The notes: generated by a model from the sequence alone, not told the origin. Counted from the first letter of the stretch, positions 14,760-25,271 are shown. The stretch is DNA of 64,000 nt from Mesobacillus campisalis (GCF_000986785.1 NZ_LAYY01000002.1:1-64000); one strand, 5' to 3'. Numbers and translations are program-made.

Positions 14760-16556
14760 CTATTGGCTGACGGCATCTTCAAGGCGTTCAACCGACCCAT
14801 TTTGCAGCAGGTACATCTTATGGTAAAGACCTTGCTGGGCAAGCAGCTCCTGGTGTGTTCCTCTCTCAACAATCTCTCCATGATGAAGGACAAGGATAAG
14901 GTCTGCATCCTGGATGGTGGACAGCCGGTGGGCGATGGCAATTGTCGTCCGGCCCTGGCGCATTTTGGCTAGCGCCGTCTGGATGGCTTCTTCCGTCTCC
15001 GTGTCGATATTGGCGGTGGCCTCGTCGAGAATCAGTATTTTTGGATTTGTCGCAATGGTTCGCGCGAAGGCAATCAATTGGCGCTGGCCGCTTGAAAATG
15101 TCGAGCCCCGCTCTACTACTCTCTGCTCATATCCGTCTTCCAGTTTTGAAATGAAGGTATCCGCCTGGACAAATTTTGCAGCTTCCTCTATTTCCTCATC
15201 ACTCATAGCCTCATTGTGGAGGCGAATATTGTCTTTTATACTGCCGTAAAAAAGGAAGGGGTCCTGTAGCACGAGCCCCATCCTGTTGCGCAATTCATCA
15301 ATGGGATAATCTTTAATGGATTTTCCGTCAACTTTTATTTCGCCCCGTTCAAACTCATAAAACCGCATCAGCAGATTGATAATGGAGCTTTTTCCGCTTC
15401 CGGTGTGGCCGACAAGTGCAACGGTCTGGCCTGGCAGCGCTGTAAATTCGATGTTTTTTAGAACATCCCGTTTACCGTCATAGGAAAAGCTCAAATTGCG
15501 GACTTCAATTTTTCCCTGTTCTATTTTATCGCTGCTCTTTTCAGGCTGGTCTGGAGCCAGATCGCTTTCATCAAGCAGCTTGAATACCCGTGATGCAGCC
15601 ACAATGGCCTGCTGGTACATGGACAGACGCATCATCATATTGTTGACCGGCTCGAAAAAGCGGTCGAGATAATTGATAAAAGCGTAAAGTACTCCAATCT
15701 CCACCGGGCTTTCGAATGAGCTAATTCCAAAAAAGCTCAGGACGATAATCAAGGCGACCATATAGACCAGATCGACGGCCGGACGAAGCAGCAATCCATC
15801 CGCCTTGATATTCCTCATTCCTGCCTGGTAATGCTTTTCATTGATATCGCCAAATTCTTTCCGCAGGCGCTGTTCCTGCCGGAAAACCTGGATGATTGGC
15901 ATTCCCTGAAGCGACTCGCTCAGCTTGGCATTCAGCTGGCTGAGCTGTTCACGCATATCCTGATAAAATTTCGAGCTGACCTTCCGGTAAATGGTCATGA
16001 TCATCATGATCAATGGAAACACAATCAGGCAAAACAGAGCCAGTTTTACATTGAGGATGAACATTGCCACAAATATTCCAATAAGAAGAAAGCCACTCTG
16101 AATAAATGTTGCAATGACACTGACAAACATATCCTTGATTGCTTCCGTATCATTGGTAACCCTTGAAACAAGCGATCCTGCCGGAGTCCTGTCAAAATAA
16201 CGAAGCCCGAGTGCCTGTACCTTTGAAAAGACATCAATCCGCAGCTGCTGGATGATCTTCAGGGCAATCTCCTGAAATTTGTACAGCTGGAGATAGGATA
16301 CGACCACATTGAGGATTTGGATTCCCATATACGCCGCCCCTAATAGCAGAAGCGGCTCGAATGGAAAATTCCCGGCGCGCAGATAATCATCGATAAAAAT
16401 TTTGACCAGTATGGGACCGGTCACATCCCCAATTGTAGTCAGCAGCAAGAGCCCGAAAGCAAGCATTAGCGTTTTCATATGCGGTCTGGCGTAGCCAAGC
16501 AGCCTTTTCAGGACCGCACGCTGCTGTTTAGAGGTTAATGCCGTCATTTTCTCCAT
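14760..16556 (-). CDS. ABC exporter half-transporter, BmrD/YheH-like (canonical Walker B)
   Basis: 598 residues from ATG 16556, placed by AAGGGGG 8 nt upstream; longer starts run into the preceding gene. An ABC1 membrane domain with six TM helices (about 35-320) is fused to an ATPase domain with Walker A GHTGSGKSS, signature FSSGQRQL and Walker B LILDEATANID, which has the catalytic glutamate. The signature has S for G, a deviation. The partner at 16561-18318 has the reverse pattern, so the pair makes a heterodimeric type IV exporter like BmrCD. The substrate cannot be told. The two genes are 4 nt apart. Confidence 0.85.
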   Translation of the reverse strand: MEKMTALTSKQQRAVLKRLLGYARPHMKTLMLAFGLLLLTTIGDVTGPILVKIFIDDYLRAGNFPFEPLLLLGAAYMGIQILNVVVSYLQLYKFQEIALKIIQQLRIDVFSKVQALGLRYFDRTPAGSLVSRVTNDTEAIKDMFVSVIATFIQSGFLLIGIFVAMFILNVKLALFCLIVFPLIMMIMTIYRKVSSKFYQDMREQLSQLNAKLSESLQGMPIIQVFRQEQRLRKEFGDINEKHYQAGMRNIKADGLLLRPAVDLVYMVALIIVLSFFGISSFESPVEIGVLYAFINYLDRFFEPVNNMMMRLSMYQQAIVAASRVFKLLDESDLAPDQPEKSSDKIEQGKIEVRNLSFSYDGKRDVLKNIEFTALPGQTVALVGHTGSGKSSIINLLMRFYEFERGEIKVDGKSIKDYPIDELRNRMGLVLQDPFLFYGSIKDNIRLHNEAMSDEEIEEAAKFVQADTFISKLEDGYEQRVVERGSTFSSGQRQLIAFARTIATNPKILILDEATANIDTETEEAIQTALAKMRQGRTTIAIAHRLSTIQDADLILVLHHGEIVERGTHQELLAQQGLYHKMYLLQNGSVERLEDAVSQ

Positions 16557-16560
16557 TTTC

Positions 16561-18318
16561 CTATCCCCCTTGCTCGACCAGCTCTTCAAGCTGCTGGCGC
16601 AGGTACATATCTTGATACCAGCCGCCGTTTTCCATTAATTTCTGATGGGAACCGCGCTCAGCAATCTCGCCGGCATCCAACACAATGATCAAGTCCGCGT
16701 GCTGGATCGCGCTAAGGCGGTGCGCCGTAATAATGGTAGTCTTTCCCTCGCGGTTCTCTTTGAGTGCCGCAAGGATTTCTTCCTCTGTTTTCGCATCCAC
16801 CGCAGAAAGGGAATCATCCAGGATTAAAATCTCCGGGTTCAACAGCAGGGCACGGGCAATTGAAATCCGCTGCTTTTGACCACCCGAAAGGCTGACCCCC
16901 CGTTCACCAACAACCGTTTCATAGCCGTCGGTAAACTGCAGGATATCATCATGAATGTGAGAGATTCGTGCGGCTTCGTGAATGGTCTCCTCCGAAGAGT
17001 CCGGCTTGGCGAACGCAATGTTTTCAGACACTGTTGCCGAGAACAGGAAATGATCCTGCGGAACATAGCCGACCGCTTCCCGCAATTTATCCAGCTTATA
17101 CTCATGTAGTGATTTTCCCGCTATTTTAATCTCTCCCTGATAGCCTTCAAATTCGCGGATCAGCAGCTTCAGCAAGCTCGTTTTGCCTGCTCCCGTTTTT
17201 CCGACGATTCCAAGTGTTGTCCCTGGAGGGAGGGTGAAATGGATATTTTTTAGGATTGGCTCAGGTTCGCCTGGATAGGAAAACGTTTTAATGCTGTATG
17301 AAATATCTCCTGCCGGGACGATGTCTAGCGCCTCATCCTTGTCCACGATATCGGGCTTTTCACCAAGAAGGAAATTAACCCGTTCAAGGGAAGCACGGCC
17401 GCGTTCCACAATATTAAACAGCCAGCCAAAGGCGAGCATCGGCCAAATCAGCAGCCCGAGATAGGTTGTAAACGACACAAGCTCCCCAATGGTCAATTCG
17501 CCATTGATCACAAAGCGCGCACCAAAGGCCAGGGATAGAAAAAACGAAATCCCAATCACGATGGAAATGGTCGGGTCAAACAAAGCATCGACTTTGGCAA
17601 CAGCAATGTTCTTCTGGACCACCTCCTCCGACTGACGGCGGAAATCTTCAATATCCTCCTTTTCCTGGCCAAATGTCTTAATTACTTTGATTCCGGTGAT
17701 GCTTTCCTGCGTTTTATCATTTAAGGTCGAGAAAGCTTCCTGCGCCTTGTGGAATCGGGCGTGGAGCATCTCGCCATACCACCAGGTCAAAATCACCATG
17801 AGCGGCATTGGGATGAGCGCAATCAGCGTGAGCTTCCAGCTGATGGTGGCGGCCATGGCGATAATGACAAAACCGCCCGTGGCAAGGGAATCGACGAGCG
17901 TCAAAACTCCCACTCCCGCTGTCTGCTGGATGGCCTGCAAATCATTGGTCGCATGAGCCATCAAATCTCCTGTCCGCCTCTTCTGGTAAAAAGAAGGCGA
18001 CATATTGGTGAAATGGGAATAAAGCCGGTTTCGCAGCAGCCTGGACAGCTTCACTGCCGAGCCAAATATCAAAATGCGCCAGTAGTAGCGCAGGATGTAC
18101 ATACCGAGACCGACGCCCGCCAGAAGTACAACCCACATCAGCAGCCCCGAAGCTGTTAATGTGCGGGTTTCAATGGCATCGACAATGACACCGATTACCC
18201 TTGGAGGAACCAGTTGCATCAGAGCAACAATGGACAGCATGAAAATCCCTGTAATATAAGCCTTCTTCTCCGTTTTAAAAAACCACATCAACTCTAAAAA
18301 AACCCTCATTTTTCCCAT
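16561..18318 (-). CDS. ABC exporter half-transporter, BmrC/YheI-like (degenerate Walker B)
   Basis: 585 residues, the same length as B. subtilis BmrC. Six TM helices are followed by an ATPase domain with Walker A GKTGAGKTS and a canonical LSGGQKQR signature, but Walker B reads LILDDSLSAVD with D where the catalytic E should be. That is the degenerate half of an asymmetric heterodimer, as in BmrC and TM287. GDLMAHATNDLQAI and TLVDSLATGG match BmrC-type sequences closely. First gene of the exporter operon. Likely drug or lipid efflux; YknU-type is an alternative assignment. Confidence 0.85.
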   Translation of the reverse strand: MGKMRVFLELMWFFKTEKKAYITGIFMLSIVALMQLVPPRVIGVIVDAIETRTLTASGLLMWVVLLAGVGLGMYILRYYWRILIFGSAVKLSRLLRNRLYSHFTNMSPSFYQKRRTGDLMAHATNDLQAIQQTAGVGVLTLVDSLATGGFVIIAMAATISWKLTLIALIPMPLMVILTWWYGEMLHARFHKAQEAFSTLNDKTQESITGIKVIKTFGQEKEDIEDFRRQSEEVVQKNIAVAKVDALFDPTISIVIGISFFLSLAFGARFVINGELTIGELVSFTTYLGLLIWPMLAFGWLFNIVERGRASLERVNFLLGEKPDIVDKDEALDIVPAGDISYSIKTFSYPGEPEPILKNIHFTLPPGTTLGIVGKTGAGKTSLLKLLIREFEGYQGEIKIAGKSLHEYKLDKLREAVGYVPQDHFLFSATVSENIAFAKPDSSEETIHEAARISHIHDDILQFTDGYETVVGERGVSLSGGQKQRISIARALLLNPEILILDDSLSAVDAKTEEEILAALKENREGKTTIITAHRLSAIQHADLIIVLDAGEIAERGSHQKLMENGGWYQDMYLRQQLEELVEQGG

Positions 18319-18493
18319 CCCCCAGCAATGACTCGCTAAATCTTCATTATTTTACCAAAGATTCACAAAATAAGGAAGATTGATTTTCCTGTGGCAACTA
18401 CGGCCGGCCCTGGTGCACAAGGCTTTTATGGGCACAATGAACCAACACCTCCCCTTAATTCCAGCCGGAGACCCTCGCTATGCCACTCCATAA

Positions 18494-18518
18494 GAAAAAG
18501 CACCCCTGCGAGTGCTTG
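18494..18518 (-). terminator. yneF terminator
   Basis: On the minus strand AAGCAC and GTGCTT form a hairpin followed by a T run, 10 nt past the yneF stop. Confidence 0.7.
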
Positions 18519-18527
18519 TCCTTTTTA

Positions 18528-18743
18528 TTATTTGCCTTGCTGCTTATTCATAGCTGACATCATTTGGTTGATTTTCTTTTGTGATGGTTTCATGCCCATC
18601 TGCATCATCATCATTTTAAGCATTTGCTCATTGATTGGCGGATTTTTCTTCAAATAGCTCATCATATATCTGCGAGCAATGAAAAACCCTAGCGCTACAC
18701 CAGCAATCAATGCCAGTATACCGACTAGAATGACATCCCACAT
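18528..18743 (-). CDS. yneF: YneF family membrane protein (UPF0154)
   Basis: 71 residues: one N-terminal TM helix (about 4-24, [21 protein letters not shown]) followed by the conserved [28 protein letters not shown] tail that defines UPF0154. Function unknown. ATG follows AAGGAGG. It lies downstream of sirA in the same direction, as in B. subtilis, where yneE(sirA)-yneF follow tkt. Confidence 0.92.
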   Translation of the reverse strand: MWDVILVGILALIAGVALGFFIARRYMMSYLKKNPPINEQMLKMMMMQMGMKPSQKKINQMMSAMNKQQGK

Positions 18744-18832
18744 AACCCATTTCCTCCTTCGTGTTGTCTAACATACAGTGTACTAAACCACACGTTATTA
18801 TACAATATTCGCGTGATTTTTTCTCCTGTTTT

Positions 18833-19273
18833 TCAGACAAACTTTCTTTCCTTGATGGGCTTCAGCCAGCCATAACGGCTGCTCGAAATGTCCACGGCCA
18901 GAAAAGAGGTTTCATTTTTACGGAGGACTTCAAAGAAAATGGTCTCGGCTTCCAAATCCCCCGACGATTCAATCGTCAGGGAGCGCTCATTGACCTTAAT
19001 GCTCGCCAGGCTCTTGGGGTTGTTTTTCTCCAGATAATAGATGCCCTGTTCAGCCCGAAAGCCGCTCATCCTTGAAAGCTGCTGATGAAGGAGCTGATGG
19101 ATCCTCAGCACAGGAATTGGCTTTGTGACAAAGTCGACCTGTTTGGAGATGATTTTGCGCATATCTCCTCTTGCACTCTTATAGTCCTTGAATAGCTGGT
19201 AAAACATCCGTTCCCTGCCATAGAAATGCCGTGCAAATTCCTCTTCGATTAAGTAAAGCTGATAGGACCTCAC
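18833..19273 (-). CDS. sirA: SirA, sporulation inhibitor of replication
   Basis: 146 residues (B. subtilis SirA has 148). GTG start at 19273 with GAGGAGGGG upstream. The family landmarks YLIEEEFARHFYGRE at the N-terminus and SSRYGWLKPIKERKFV at the C-terminus are conserved, as is SGDLEAETIFFEVL in the middle. SirA binds domain I of DnaA and blocks new rounds of replication in cells entering sporulation. Its control by Spo0A is known in B. subtilis; no clear 0A box was identified here. Confidence 0.93.
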   Translation of the reverse strand: MRSYQLYLIEEEFARHFYGRERMFYQLFKDYKSARGDMRKIISKQVDFVTKPIPVLRIHQLLHQQLSRMSGFRAEQGIYYLEKNNPKSLASIKVNERSLTIESSGDLEAETIFFEVLRKNETSFLAVDISSSRYGWLKPIKERKFV

Positions 19274-19560
19274 TCGATCCCCTCCTCTTTAGACAAGCTT
19301 TCTTTCATTATAAAAAAGATAACCATTGGCCATTGTCTAAAGGTGCTAAAAATAAAGACTAATTTTGTCGAATTCAAAATATTGTTATTTTTATTATAAA
19401 CTTTCTCCATGTCGCTGTCACGAAAAAAGGGCATGTCCACCATTTTGTCAATCTTTTTTTACATGAATACATCCTGGATTGTGGACACTACTATGTATAA
19501 AAGAGTAATTGCCGGTTGGATATGTTTATAACGAAAAAAGAATTGCGAGGTATTGCCCGT

Positions 19561-20565
19561 ATGAATGACAAAACGCAAATACGGCTAACAGCAGCAGAAA
19601 TGTCCACTTTATGGACTCAATATATCAACGATACCCTTTCATGCTGCGTCGGAAAATATTTTTTGGAGAAGGTCGAAGATGACGAGGTTCGTCCCATCAT
19701 CACATTTACTCTGAACGTTGCCAACAGAAACCTTTCCACCATGAAGGATTTGTTTAACAAAGAGGATTTCCCCATTCCTCTTGGTTTTACCGAACAAGAT
19801 GTCAACCCTAAAGCTCCTAGACTTTTTTCCGACACCTTTGTCCTTATGTATTTGCGTCAGATGTCGATTTTGGCAATGGCCGCAAGCTCCGCGGCACTCG
19901 GAGTGGTTACCCGGAAAGATGTGGTCGATTTCCATAAATCGGTGCTAACTGCGGGAGTAAAGTTACAGGATTTAACGAGAGACTTAATGTTAAAACAGGG
20001 AACGTATGTCAGGCCTCCATTTTTGCCAATCCCCGATAAGGTTGATTTCGTTGAAAAACAGCAGTTCCTTACCGGTTTCTTTGGTCCCAAGAGGGCGCTT
20101 ACTTCAACGGAAGTAACCCACCTATTCCTTAACATCCAAACTAACTCGATTGGAAAGGCCTTAATTACCGGGCTTGCCCAGGTGGCTGAAAGAGAGGATA
20201 TCAAACAATATTTACTGAGGGGTAAGCAGCTCTCCACAAAACATGTGAAGATCTTCGGCAATTTTTTAATCAAAGAGGACTTGCCTGCGCCGATGAGCTG
20301 GGAAACGGCGATAACCGATTGTACGGCAAAAGTATTTTCCGATAAGCTGATTCTCTTCCATGTACTAGGGATGATTGCTGCTGGTGTCGGCAACTATGGC
20401 ATGGCGATGGCTGCGAGTCCCAGAAGGGATATTGCAGCACAATATGCCTCCCTGATACCTGAAATCAGTTTTTATGCGGAAGATGGGGCCAACCTGATGA
20501 TCAAGCATGGCTGGATGGAAGAGCCTCCCCAGGCTGAAGACCGTGACAAGCTGATTACCGAATAA
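19561..20565 (+). CDS. DUF3231 family protein
   Basis: 335 residues from ATG 19561 (GAGG at 19547-19550); a TTG 15 codons earlier sits very close to the likely -10 box TATAAA at 19496. Two similar halves of about 165 residues each begin LTAAEMSTLWTQYIND and LTSTEVTHLFLNIQTN and share the pattern of four helices, the tandem layout of DUF3231 proteins in Bacillaceae. The biochemical role is unknown. Single gene with its own terminator, convergent with tkt. Confidence 0.85.
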   Translation: MNDKTQIRLTAAEMSTLWTQYINDTLSCCVGKYFLEKVEDDEVRPIITFTLNVANRNLSTMKDLFNKEDFPIPLGFTEQDVNPKAPRLFSDTFVLMYLRQMSILAMAASSAALGVVTRKDVVDFHKSVLTAGVKLQDLTRDLMLKQGTYVRPPFLPIPDKVDFVEKQQFLTGFFGPKRALTSTEVTHLFLNIQTNSIGKALITGLAQVAEREDIKQYLLRGKQLSTKHVKIFGNFLIKEDLPAPMSWETAITDCTAKVFSDKLILFHVLGMIAAGVGNYGMAMAASPRRDIAAQYASLIPEISFYAEDGANLMIKHGWMEEPPQAEDRDKLITE

Positions 20566-20571
20566 TTGACC

Positions 20572-20602
20572 AAAAAGCTCCAGGATGCACGGGAGCTTTT
20601 TG
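20572..20602 (+). terminator. Terminator of the DUF3231 gene
   Basis: Arms AAAAGCTCC and GGGAGCTTTT followed by T. Confidence 0.8.
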
Positions 20603-20608
20603 CTAATG

Positions 20609-20650
20609 AAAAAGGGAATGAAGCAGCTGGCTGCTCATTCCCTTTTTTTA
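20609..20650 (-). terminator. tkt terminator
   Basis: Arms AAAAAGGGAATGA and CATTCCCTTTTT enclose a second small stem (AGCAGC/GCTGCT). The A and T runs on both sides make it usable in either direction. Confidence 0.85.
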
Positions 20651-20655
20651 AAAAA

Positions 20656-22662
20656 TTAGTTTTGCAATAATGCTTTGAAACGGGCAACGACATTATCAAC
20701 TGAGAATCCGTATTCTTCCAGAACTTTCTCGCCAGGGGCAGATGCACCAAACTGGTCAATCGCCAGAACATCGCCTTCATCGCCGACATATTTGTGCCAG
20801 CCAAGCGAAGCAGCCATTTCAATGCCCAGGCGTTTCTTAACCGACTTCGGAATAACAGATTCCTTATATTCCTTGGATTGCTTCTCAAAGCGGTCCCAAG
20901 AAGGCATGCTCACAACGGATACATGAATTCCTTCTCCTGCAAGTACTTCCTGCGCCTGTACAGCGAGGCCGACTTCAGATCCGGCAGCAAGCAGGATTCC
21001 ATCAGCGGTATCCTTTTGCGCTGGAGAAATTACATAAGCTCCGCGGGAAACTCCCTCATAGGCGTTCTTGTCTGTATCCTTGATGGTAGGCAGGTTTTGG
21101 CGAGTCAACACAAGGGCAGTTGGTGTGCTTGTGGACTCAACCGCAAGCCTCCATGCTGCAGATGTCTCATTGCCATCAGCCGGACGGATGACAGAAAGAT
21201 TTGGCATTGCACGCAAAGCTGGAAGCTGTTCGACTGGTTCATGAGTTGGTCCGTCTTCCCCAACAGCGATGCTGTCATGTGTAAAGACATACGTCACTGG
21301 CACACCCATTAATGCTGCAAGTCGAATAGCTGGACGCAGATAGTCGGAGAATACAAAGAATGTTCCGCCGAATACCTTTAAGCCGCCGTGAAGCGCCATC
21401 CCGTTCATTGCCGCACCCATCGCAAATTCGCGGACACCGAACCAGATGTTACGGCCTTCATATGAACCTGGAAAGAAGTCTCCGGATCCTTTAATCATCG
21501 TTTTGTTCGAGCCTGCAAGGTCTGCAGATCCGCCAATGAAGAAAGGAATGGATTTTGCAACGGCATTCAATGCTTCTCCAGAAGAGGCACGGCTTGCCAG
21601 GCTTTTTCCTTCTTCGTAAACTGGAAGTGTCTGCTCCCATCCTTCAGGAAGATCGCCTTTAAGCGCACTTTCCAGCTGGGAAGCCAGTTCAGGGTACTCT
21701 GACTTGTATTGTTCAAACAGTTGATTCCATTCTTGTTCTACAGACTGTCCTCTATCAACGATATGCTTTTCGAAATGCTGATAAACTTCTTCCGGCACAT
21801 GGAAATCCTCTTCAAATGTCCATTTGTACGCTTCTTTTGTAAGCTTCATTTCAGCTTCGCCAAGCGGGGCACCATGGACATCGGATTTTCCGGAAAGGTT
21901 TGGAGATCCGTAACCAATGATTGTTTTAACTTCGATCATTGTAGGACGGTCAAGGTCGGTCTTTGCCTCTTCAAGAGCTCTTGCGATTTCCTCGAGATCG
22001 TTTCCATCCTCAACACGGATGTACTGCCATCCATACGCTTTAAAACGTTCGGCAACACTCTCGGAGAAGGATTTGTTCAGTTCCCCATCCAGGGAAATAT
22101 CGTTTGAATCATACAGGACAACCAAACGTCCAAGTTTCAGGTGTGCAGCAAGGGAAGCCGCTTCTGCGGAAACACCCTCCATCAGGTCGCCATCTCCACA
22201 AATGCTGTATGTAAAGTGGTTAACAATTTCATAATTATCCTTATTATAAACAGCCGCAAGGTGACGCTCTGCCATCGCCATGCCTACTGCCATTGCTACA
22301 CCTTGTCCAAGCGGACCAGTCGTAGCTTCTACACCTACAGTGTGACCATACTCAGGATGTCCTGGAGTCTTGCTTCCCCACTGGCGAAATTGCTTGATCT
22401 CCTCCATCGGAAGGTCGTAACCGGAAAGATGGAGCAGGCTGTATAACAGCATGGAGCCATGTCCCGCAGACAATACAAAGCGGTCACGGTTGAACCATTC
22501 AGGATTCTTCGGATTATGATTCATGAAACGGGTCCAAAGAGTATAAGCCATAGGAGCTGCACCCATTGGCATCCCTGGATGACCGGAATTAGCCTTTTCA
22601 ATCGCATCGATTGAAAGCGTACGAATCGAGTCAATGGATAGCATGTCAATTTTGTCGTACAT
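20656..22662 (-). CDS. tkt: Transketolase
   Basis: 668 residues from ATG 22662, set by AGAAAGGA 8 nt upstream; an ATG three codons earlier overlaps the site. The thiamine diphosphate motif [17 protein letters not shown] lies near 155, [11 protein letters not shown] near 30, and the pyrimidine domain contains [17 protein letters not shown]. It transfers two-carbon units in the non-oxidative pentose phosphate pathway. As in B. subtilis, it lies between the lexA/yneA cluster and sirA. The terminator at 20609-20650 lies directly behind it. Confidence 0.97.
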   Translation of the reverse strand: MYDKIDMLSIDSIRTLSIDAIEKANSGHPGMPMGAAPMAYTLWTRFMNHNPKNPEWFNRDRFVLSAGHGSMLLYSLLHLSGYDLPMEEIKQFRQWGSKTPGHPEYGHTVGVEATTGPLGQGVAMAVGMAMAERHLAAVYNKDNYEIVNHFTYSICGDGDLMEGVSAEAASLAAHLKLGRLVVLYDSNDISLDGELNKSFSESVAERFKAYGWQYIRVEDGNDLEEIARALEEAKTDLDRPTMIEVKTIIGYGSPNLSGKSDVHGAPLGEAEMKLTKEAYKWTFEEDFHVPEEVYQHFEKHIVDRGQSVEQEWNQLFEQYKSEYPELASQLESALKGDLPEGWEQTLPVYEEGKSLASRASSGEALNAVAKSIPFFIGGSADLAGSNKTMIKGSGDFFPGSYEGRNIWFGVREFAMGAAMNGMALHGGLKVFGGTFFVFSDYLRPAIRLAALMGVPVTYVFTHDSIAVGEDGPTHEPVEQLPALRAMPNLSVIRPADGNETSAAWRLAVESTSTPTALVLTRQNLPTIKDTDKNAYEGVSRGAYVISPAQKDTADGILLAAGSEVGLAVQAQEVLAGEGIHVSVVSMPSWDRFEKQSKEYKESVIPKSVKKRLGIEMAASLGWHKYVGDEGDVLAIDQFGASAPGEKVLEEYGFSVDNVVARFKALLQN

Positions 22663-22875
22663 CAAAAACATCCTTTCTGTATGAGCGTTCTACCCTTTTT
22701 ATATTATAGTTACCTTCACTTTAATTCAACAAATACCCGCATAAGACGGCAAAAAAAAACAGCTTTTTCTTATTTTGACACAATGCGGCCGTATTATGTA
22801 AGGAATAATCATATTCCCTGTATAGATGGGAACTAACCAGGAAAATTACACCACGCTTTTGTGAAAGTTCCGTCT

Positions 22876-23133
22876 TATTGGCGCAATTCCTACGGCTGGC
22901 TTCTCACTTTATGCTTCAATAACGACTATTGGCGCAATTTTTGCCGGCTATCTTCCCGCAATTTGCGTTAATAAGCCCTATTGGTGTAATTTCTATTTTC
23001 TATCTTTCTCTTTTTGCGTCAATAACCCCTATTAGCGCAATGTCTAGCCACTACCTTCCCGGTTTTTACGTCAATACTCCCTATTGACGAAATTCCTCCT
23101 GCCTTTCTATCCACTATTTGCGTCAATAAACAT
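22876..23133. repeat. Tandem array of palindromes with a 51-52 bp period (array A)
   Basis: Five units start at 22876, 22927, 22979, 23030 and 23082, each opening with TATT and most ending near AATA plus five bases. Across each junction the end of one unit and the start of the next form a palindrome: left arm like TTGCGTCAATA, a 5-base loop such as ACCCC, right arm like TATTAGCGCAA. Where one arm changes, the partner often changes or keeps a G-U pair; the second junction pairs over all 11 positions. Spacer cores of about 25 bp are diverged. No ORF. It fills the gap between tkt and ynzC. Confidence 0.75.
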
Positions 23134-23146
23134 TTCCTGGAAACAA

Positions 23147-23179
23147 CAAAAAAGCTGCAAGCTATAGCCTGCAGCTTTG
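23147..23179 (-). terminator. Terminator of the yneA-yneB-ynzC operon
   Basis: Arms AAAGCTGCA and TGCAGCTTT with an inner GCTATAGC, followed on the minus strand by a short T-rich stretch. Confidence 0.75.
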
Positions 23180-23191
23180 ATAACGTTTGGA

Positions 23192-23425
23192 TCAATGAAG
23201 CTTGTTTTTATTTCTCTCCTGCTTGATCTTTTTTGGTGTAACATCGTTCCCAAGCGGGTCAACGATGGTGACACCTTTTAGCGTATTAAGCATGGAGGAT
23301 CTGAAAGTTTTAAGGTATTCAGCCCTTAAAGCGGTTTGTTCCTTTGCTTCCTCTGCCGTAAGCTTGGACGTCTTTGCCTTTTTGGCCAGTTCATTGATTC
23401 TCGCAAGTTTTTGTTTGGAAAGCAT
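23192..23425 (-). CDS. ynzC: YnzC (DUF896/UPF0291)
   Basis: 77 residues. The helical hairpin LARINELAKKAKTSKLTAEEAKEQ and the signature ALRAEYLKTFRSSMLNTLKGVTIVDP are those of UPF0291/YnzC. Function unknown. Third gene of the LexA-controlled yneA-yneB-ynzC operon, with the same order as B. subtilis. Confidence 0.93.
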   Translation of the reverse strand: MLSKQKLARINELAKKAKTSKLTAEEAKEQTALRAEYLKTFRSSMLNTLKGVTIVDPLGNDVTPKKIKQERNKNKLH

Positions 23426-23501
23426 AAGAAGCTCCTTTTTTAATTTAATACGGTAAAAAATATCCTACTAAAAAATAGCCCCTTTTACAAGAGATGCGCT
23501 C

Positions 23502-24158
<657 letters not shown>

Positions 24159-24176
24159 CTAACTATAAAAATATTA

Positions 24177-24488
24177 TCAGTCAGCCTGGGCGATCTGAGT
24201 GGAATTGAAGCTTTCGGTTATGATTGGAACAATAAGTTCTTCTCCCGCAAGGATTCTGCCGCCGATGATTCCGTTCTCCTTCTCGACCCAGGAAATAAAT
24301 TCGTGTTTGGAGAAATTATGGCCGTATGACAATTCCTCTGCAAGCTCCCACAAGGATTGGCCTTCTTTTACTGTAACTGTTATGTATTCTTCCTCACCGG
24401 ATAGATGTCCGGCCATCACCGCCGAGAATATAAGACTTACGGCAAATAAAACCAAAACATAAGAATATCTTTCCCATACTTTTTTCAT
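24177..24488 (-). CDS. yneA: YneA, SOS cell division suppressor
   Basis: 103 residues from ATG 24488; the longer frame reaches back through the LexA boxes and promoter. An N-terminal TM helix (about 8-28, YVLVLFAVSLIFSAVMAGHL) is followed by an extracytoplasmic LysM domain (YITVTVKEGQSLWELAEELS to EELIVPI). YneA delays septation during DNA damage. The promoter (TTGACA then TATAAT, 18 bp) is covered by LexA boxes, giving derepression when LexA is cleaved. Confidence 0.92.
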   Translation of the reverse strand: MKKVWERYSYVLVLFAVSLIFSAVMAGHLSGEEEYITVTVKEGQSLWELAEELSYGHNFSKHEFISWVEKENGIIGGRILAGEELIVPIITESFNSTQIAQAD

Positions 24489-24505
24489 CGTTCTGTCCCA
24501 CCCCG

Positions 24506-24614
24506 CGAATATATGTTCGTTTTTTTCGTTGATTTTATTATAAGGCGAACATTTGTTTCTTGTCAATAAAAATTCGAACTTATGTTTGTACCATGCGAAC
24601 ATACGTGTTATAAT
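24506..24614. promoter_or_regulatory. Divergent yneA/lexA control region with four LexA boxes
   Basis: Boxes matching CGAAC-N4-GTTCG lie at 24506-24519 (CGAATATATGTTCG), 24546-24559 (CGAACATTTGTTTC), 24575-24588 (CGAACTTATGTTTG) and 24596-24609 (CGAACATACGTGTT). The yneA promoter on the minus strand has TTGACA-N18-TATAAT with a box in the spacer. The lexA promoter has TTGTAC (24586-24591) and TATAAT (24609-24614), 17 bp apart, again with a box in the spacer. Both genes should be repressed by LexA. Confidence 0.9.
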
Positions 24615-24647
24615 CAGTGTAAGAGATTACAGACGAGGTGCGTGAAT

Positions 24648-25271
24648 ATGACAAAACTATCGAAAAGGCAGCAAGATATCCTGGGCTTTATCAAGGAAGA
24701 AGTTAAGAAAAAAGGCTATCCGCCGTCCGTACGTGAAATCGGGGAAGCAGTAGGCCTGGCTTCCAGTTCAACTGTTCACGGCCATCTGGCCAGGCTCGAA
24801 AGCAAAGGGCTGATTCGCCGGGATCCAACAAAGCCGCGTGCAATTGAAATTCTGGAAATCGAACCTGATGCGCATATTCCGAAATACAATGTTATCAATG
24901 TCCCCGTGGTGGGTAAGGTTACTGCCGGACAACCGATCACAGCGATTGAGAACGTTGAAGAATACTTTCCGCTTCCGGACAGGCTCGTTCCTTCCGACGA
25001 GCAGGTATTCATGCTTGAAGTAATGGGAGACAGCATGATTGACGCAGGCATCCTTGACGGTGATTATGTGATCGTCAAACAGCAGCAGACAGCCAATAAT
25101 GGTGACATTGTTGTAGCAATGACGGAAGAGGATGAAGCAACTGTCAAACGGTTTTTCAAGGAGCAGGATTTTATCCGCCTCCAGCCGGAAAATCCAACCC
25201 TGGAGCCCATCATTCTCCGCCATGTTTCGATACTTGGAAAAGTCATTGGCGTATACCGCCACATGCATTAA
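24648..25271 (+). CDS. lexA: LexA, SOS repressor
   Basis: 207 residues from ATG 24648, with GAGGTG 7 nt upstream; a longer frame would run through the promoter. The winged HTH is at about 28-55 ([22 protein letters not shown]). The self-cleavage site is A93-G94 in VTAGQP, with catalytic S129 (MGDSM) and K167 (ATVKRFF). It represses the SOS regulon and is cleaved when RecA filaments form. Confidence 0.98.
   Translation: MTKLSKRQQDILGFIKEEVKKKGYPPSVREIGEAVGLASSSTVHGHLARLESKGLIRRDPTKPRAIEILEIEPDAHIPKYNVINVPVVGKVTAGQPITAIENVEEYFPLPDRLVPSDEQVFMLEVMGDSMIDAGILDGDYVIVKQQQTANNGDIVVAMTEEDEATVKRFFKEQDFIRLQPENPTLEPIILRHVSILGKVIGVYRHMH

Noticed and set aside
22876-23133. CRISPR array
   Set aside because: The period (51-52 bp) is too short, repeats are degenerate, the spacer parts resemble each other, and no cas gene is near. 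The same applies to 49963-50170.
24582-24647. Longer N-terminus of LexA
   Set aside because: The extension runs through two LexA boxes and the promoter; GAGGTG before ATG 24648 and family length fix the start.
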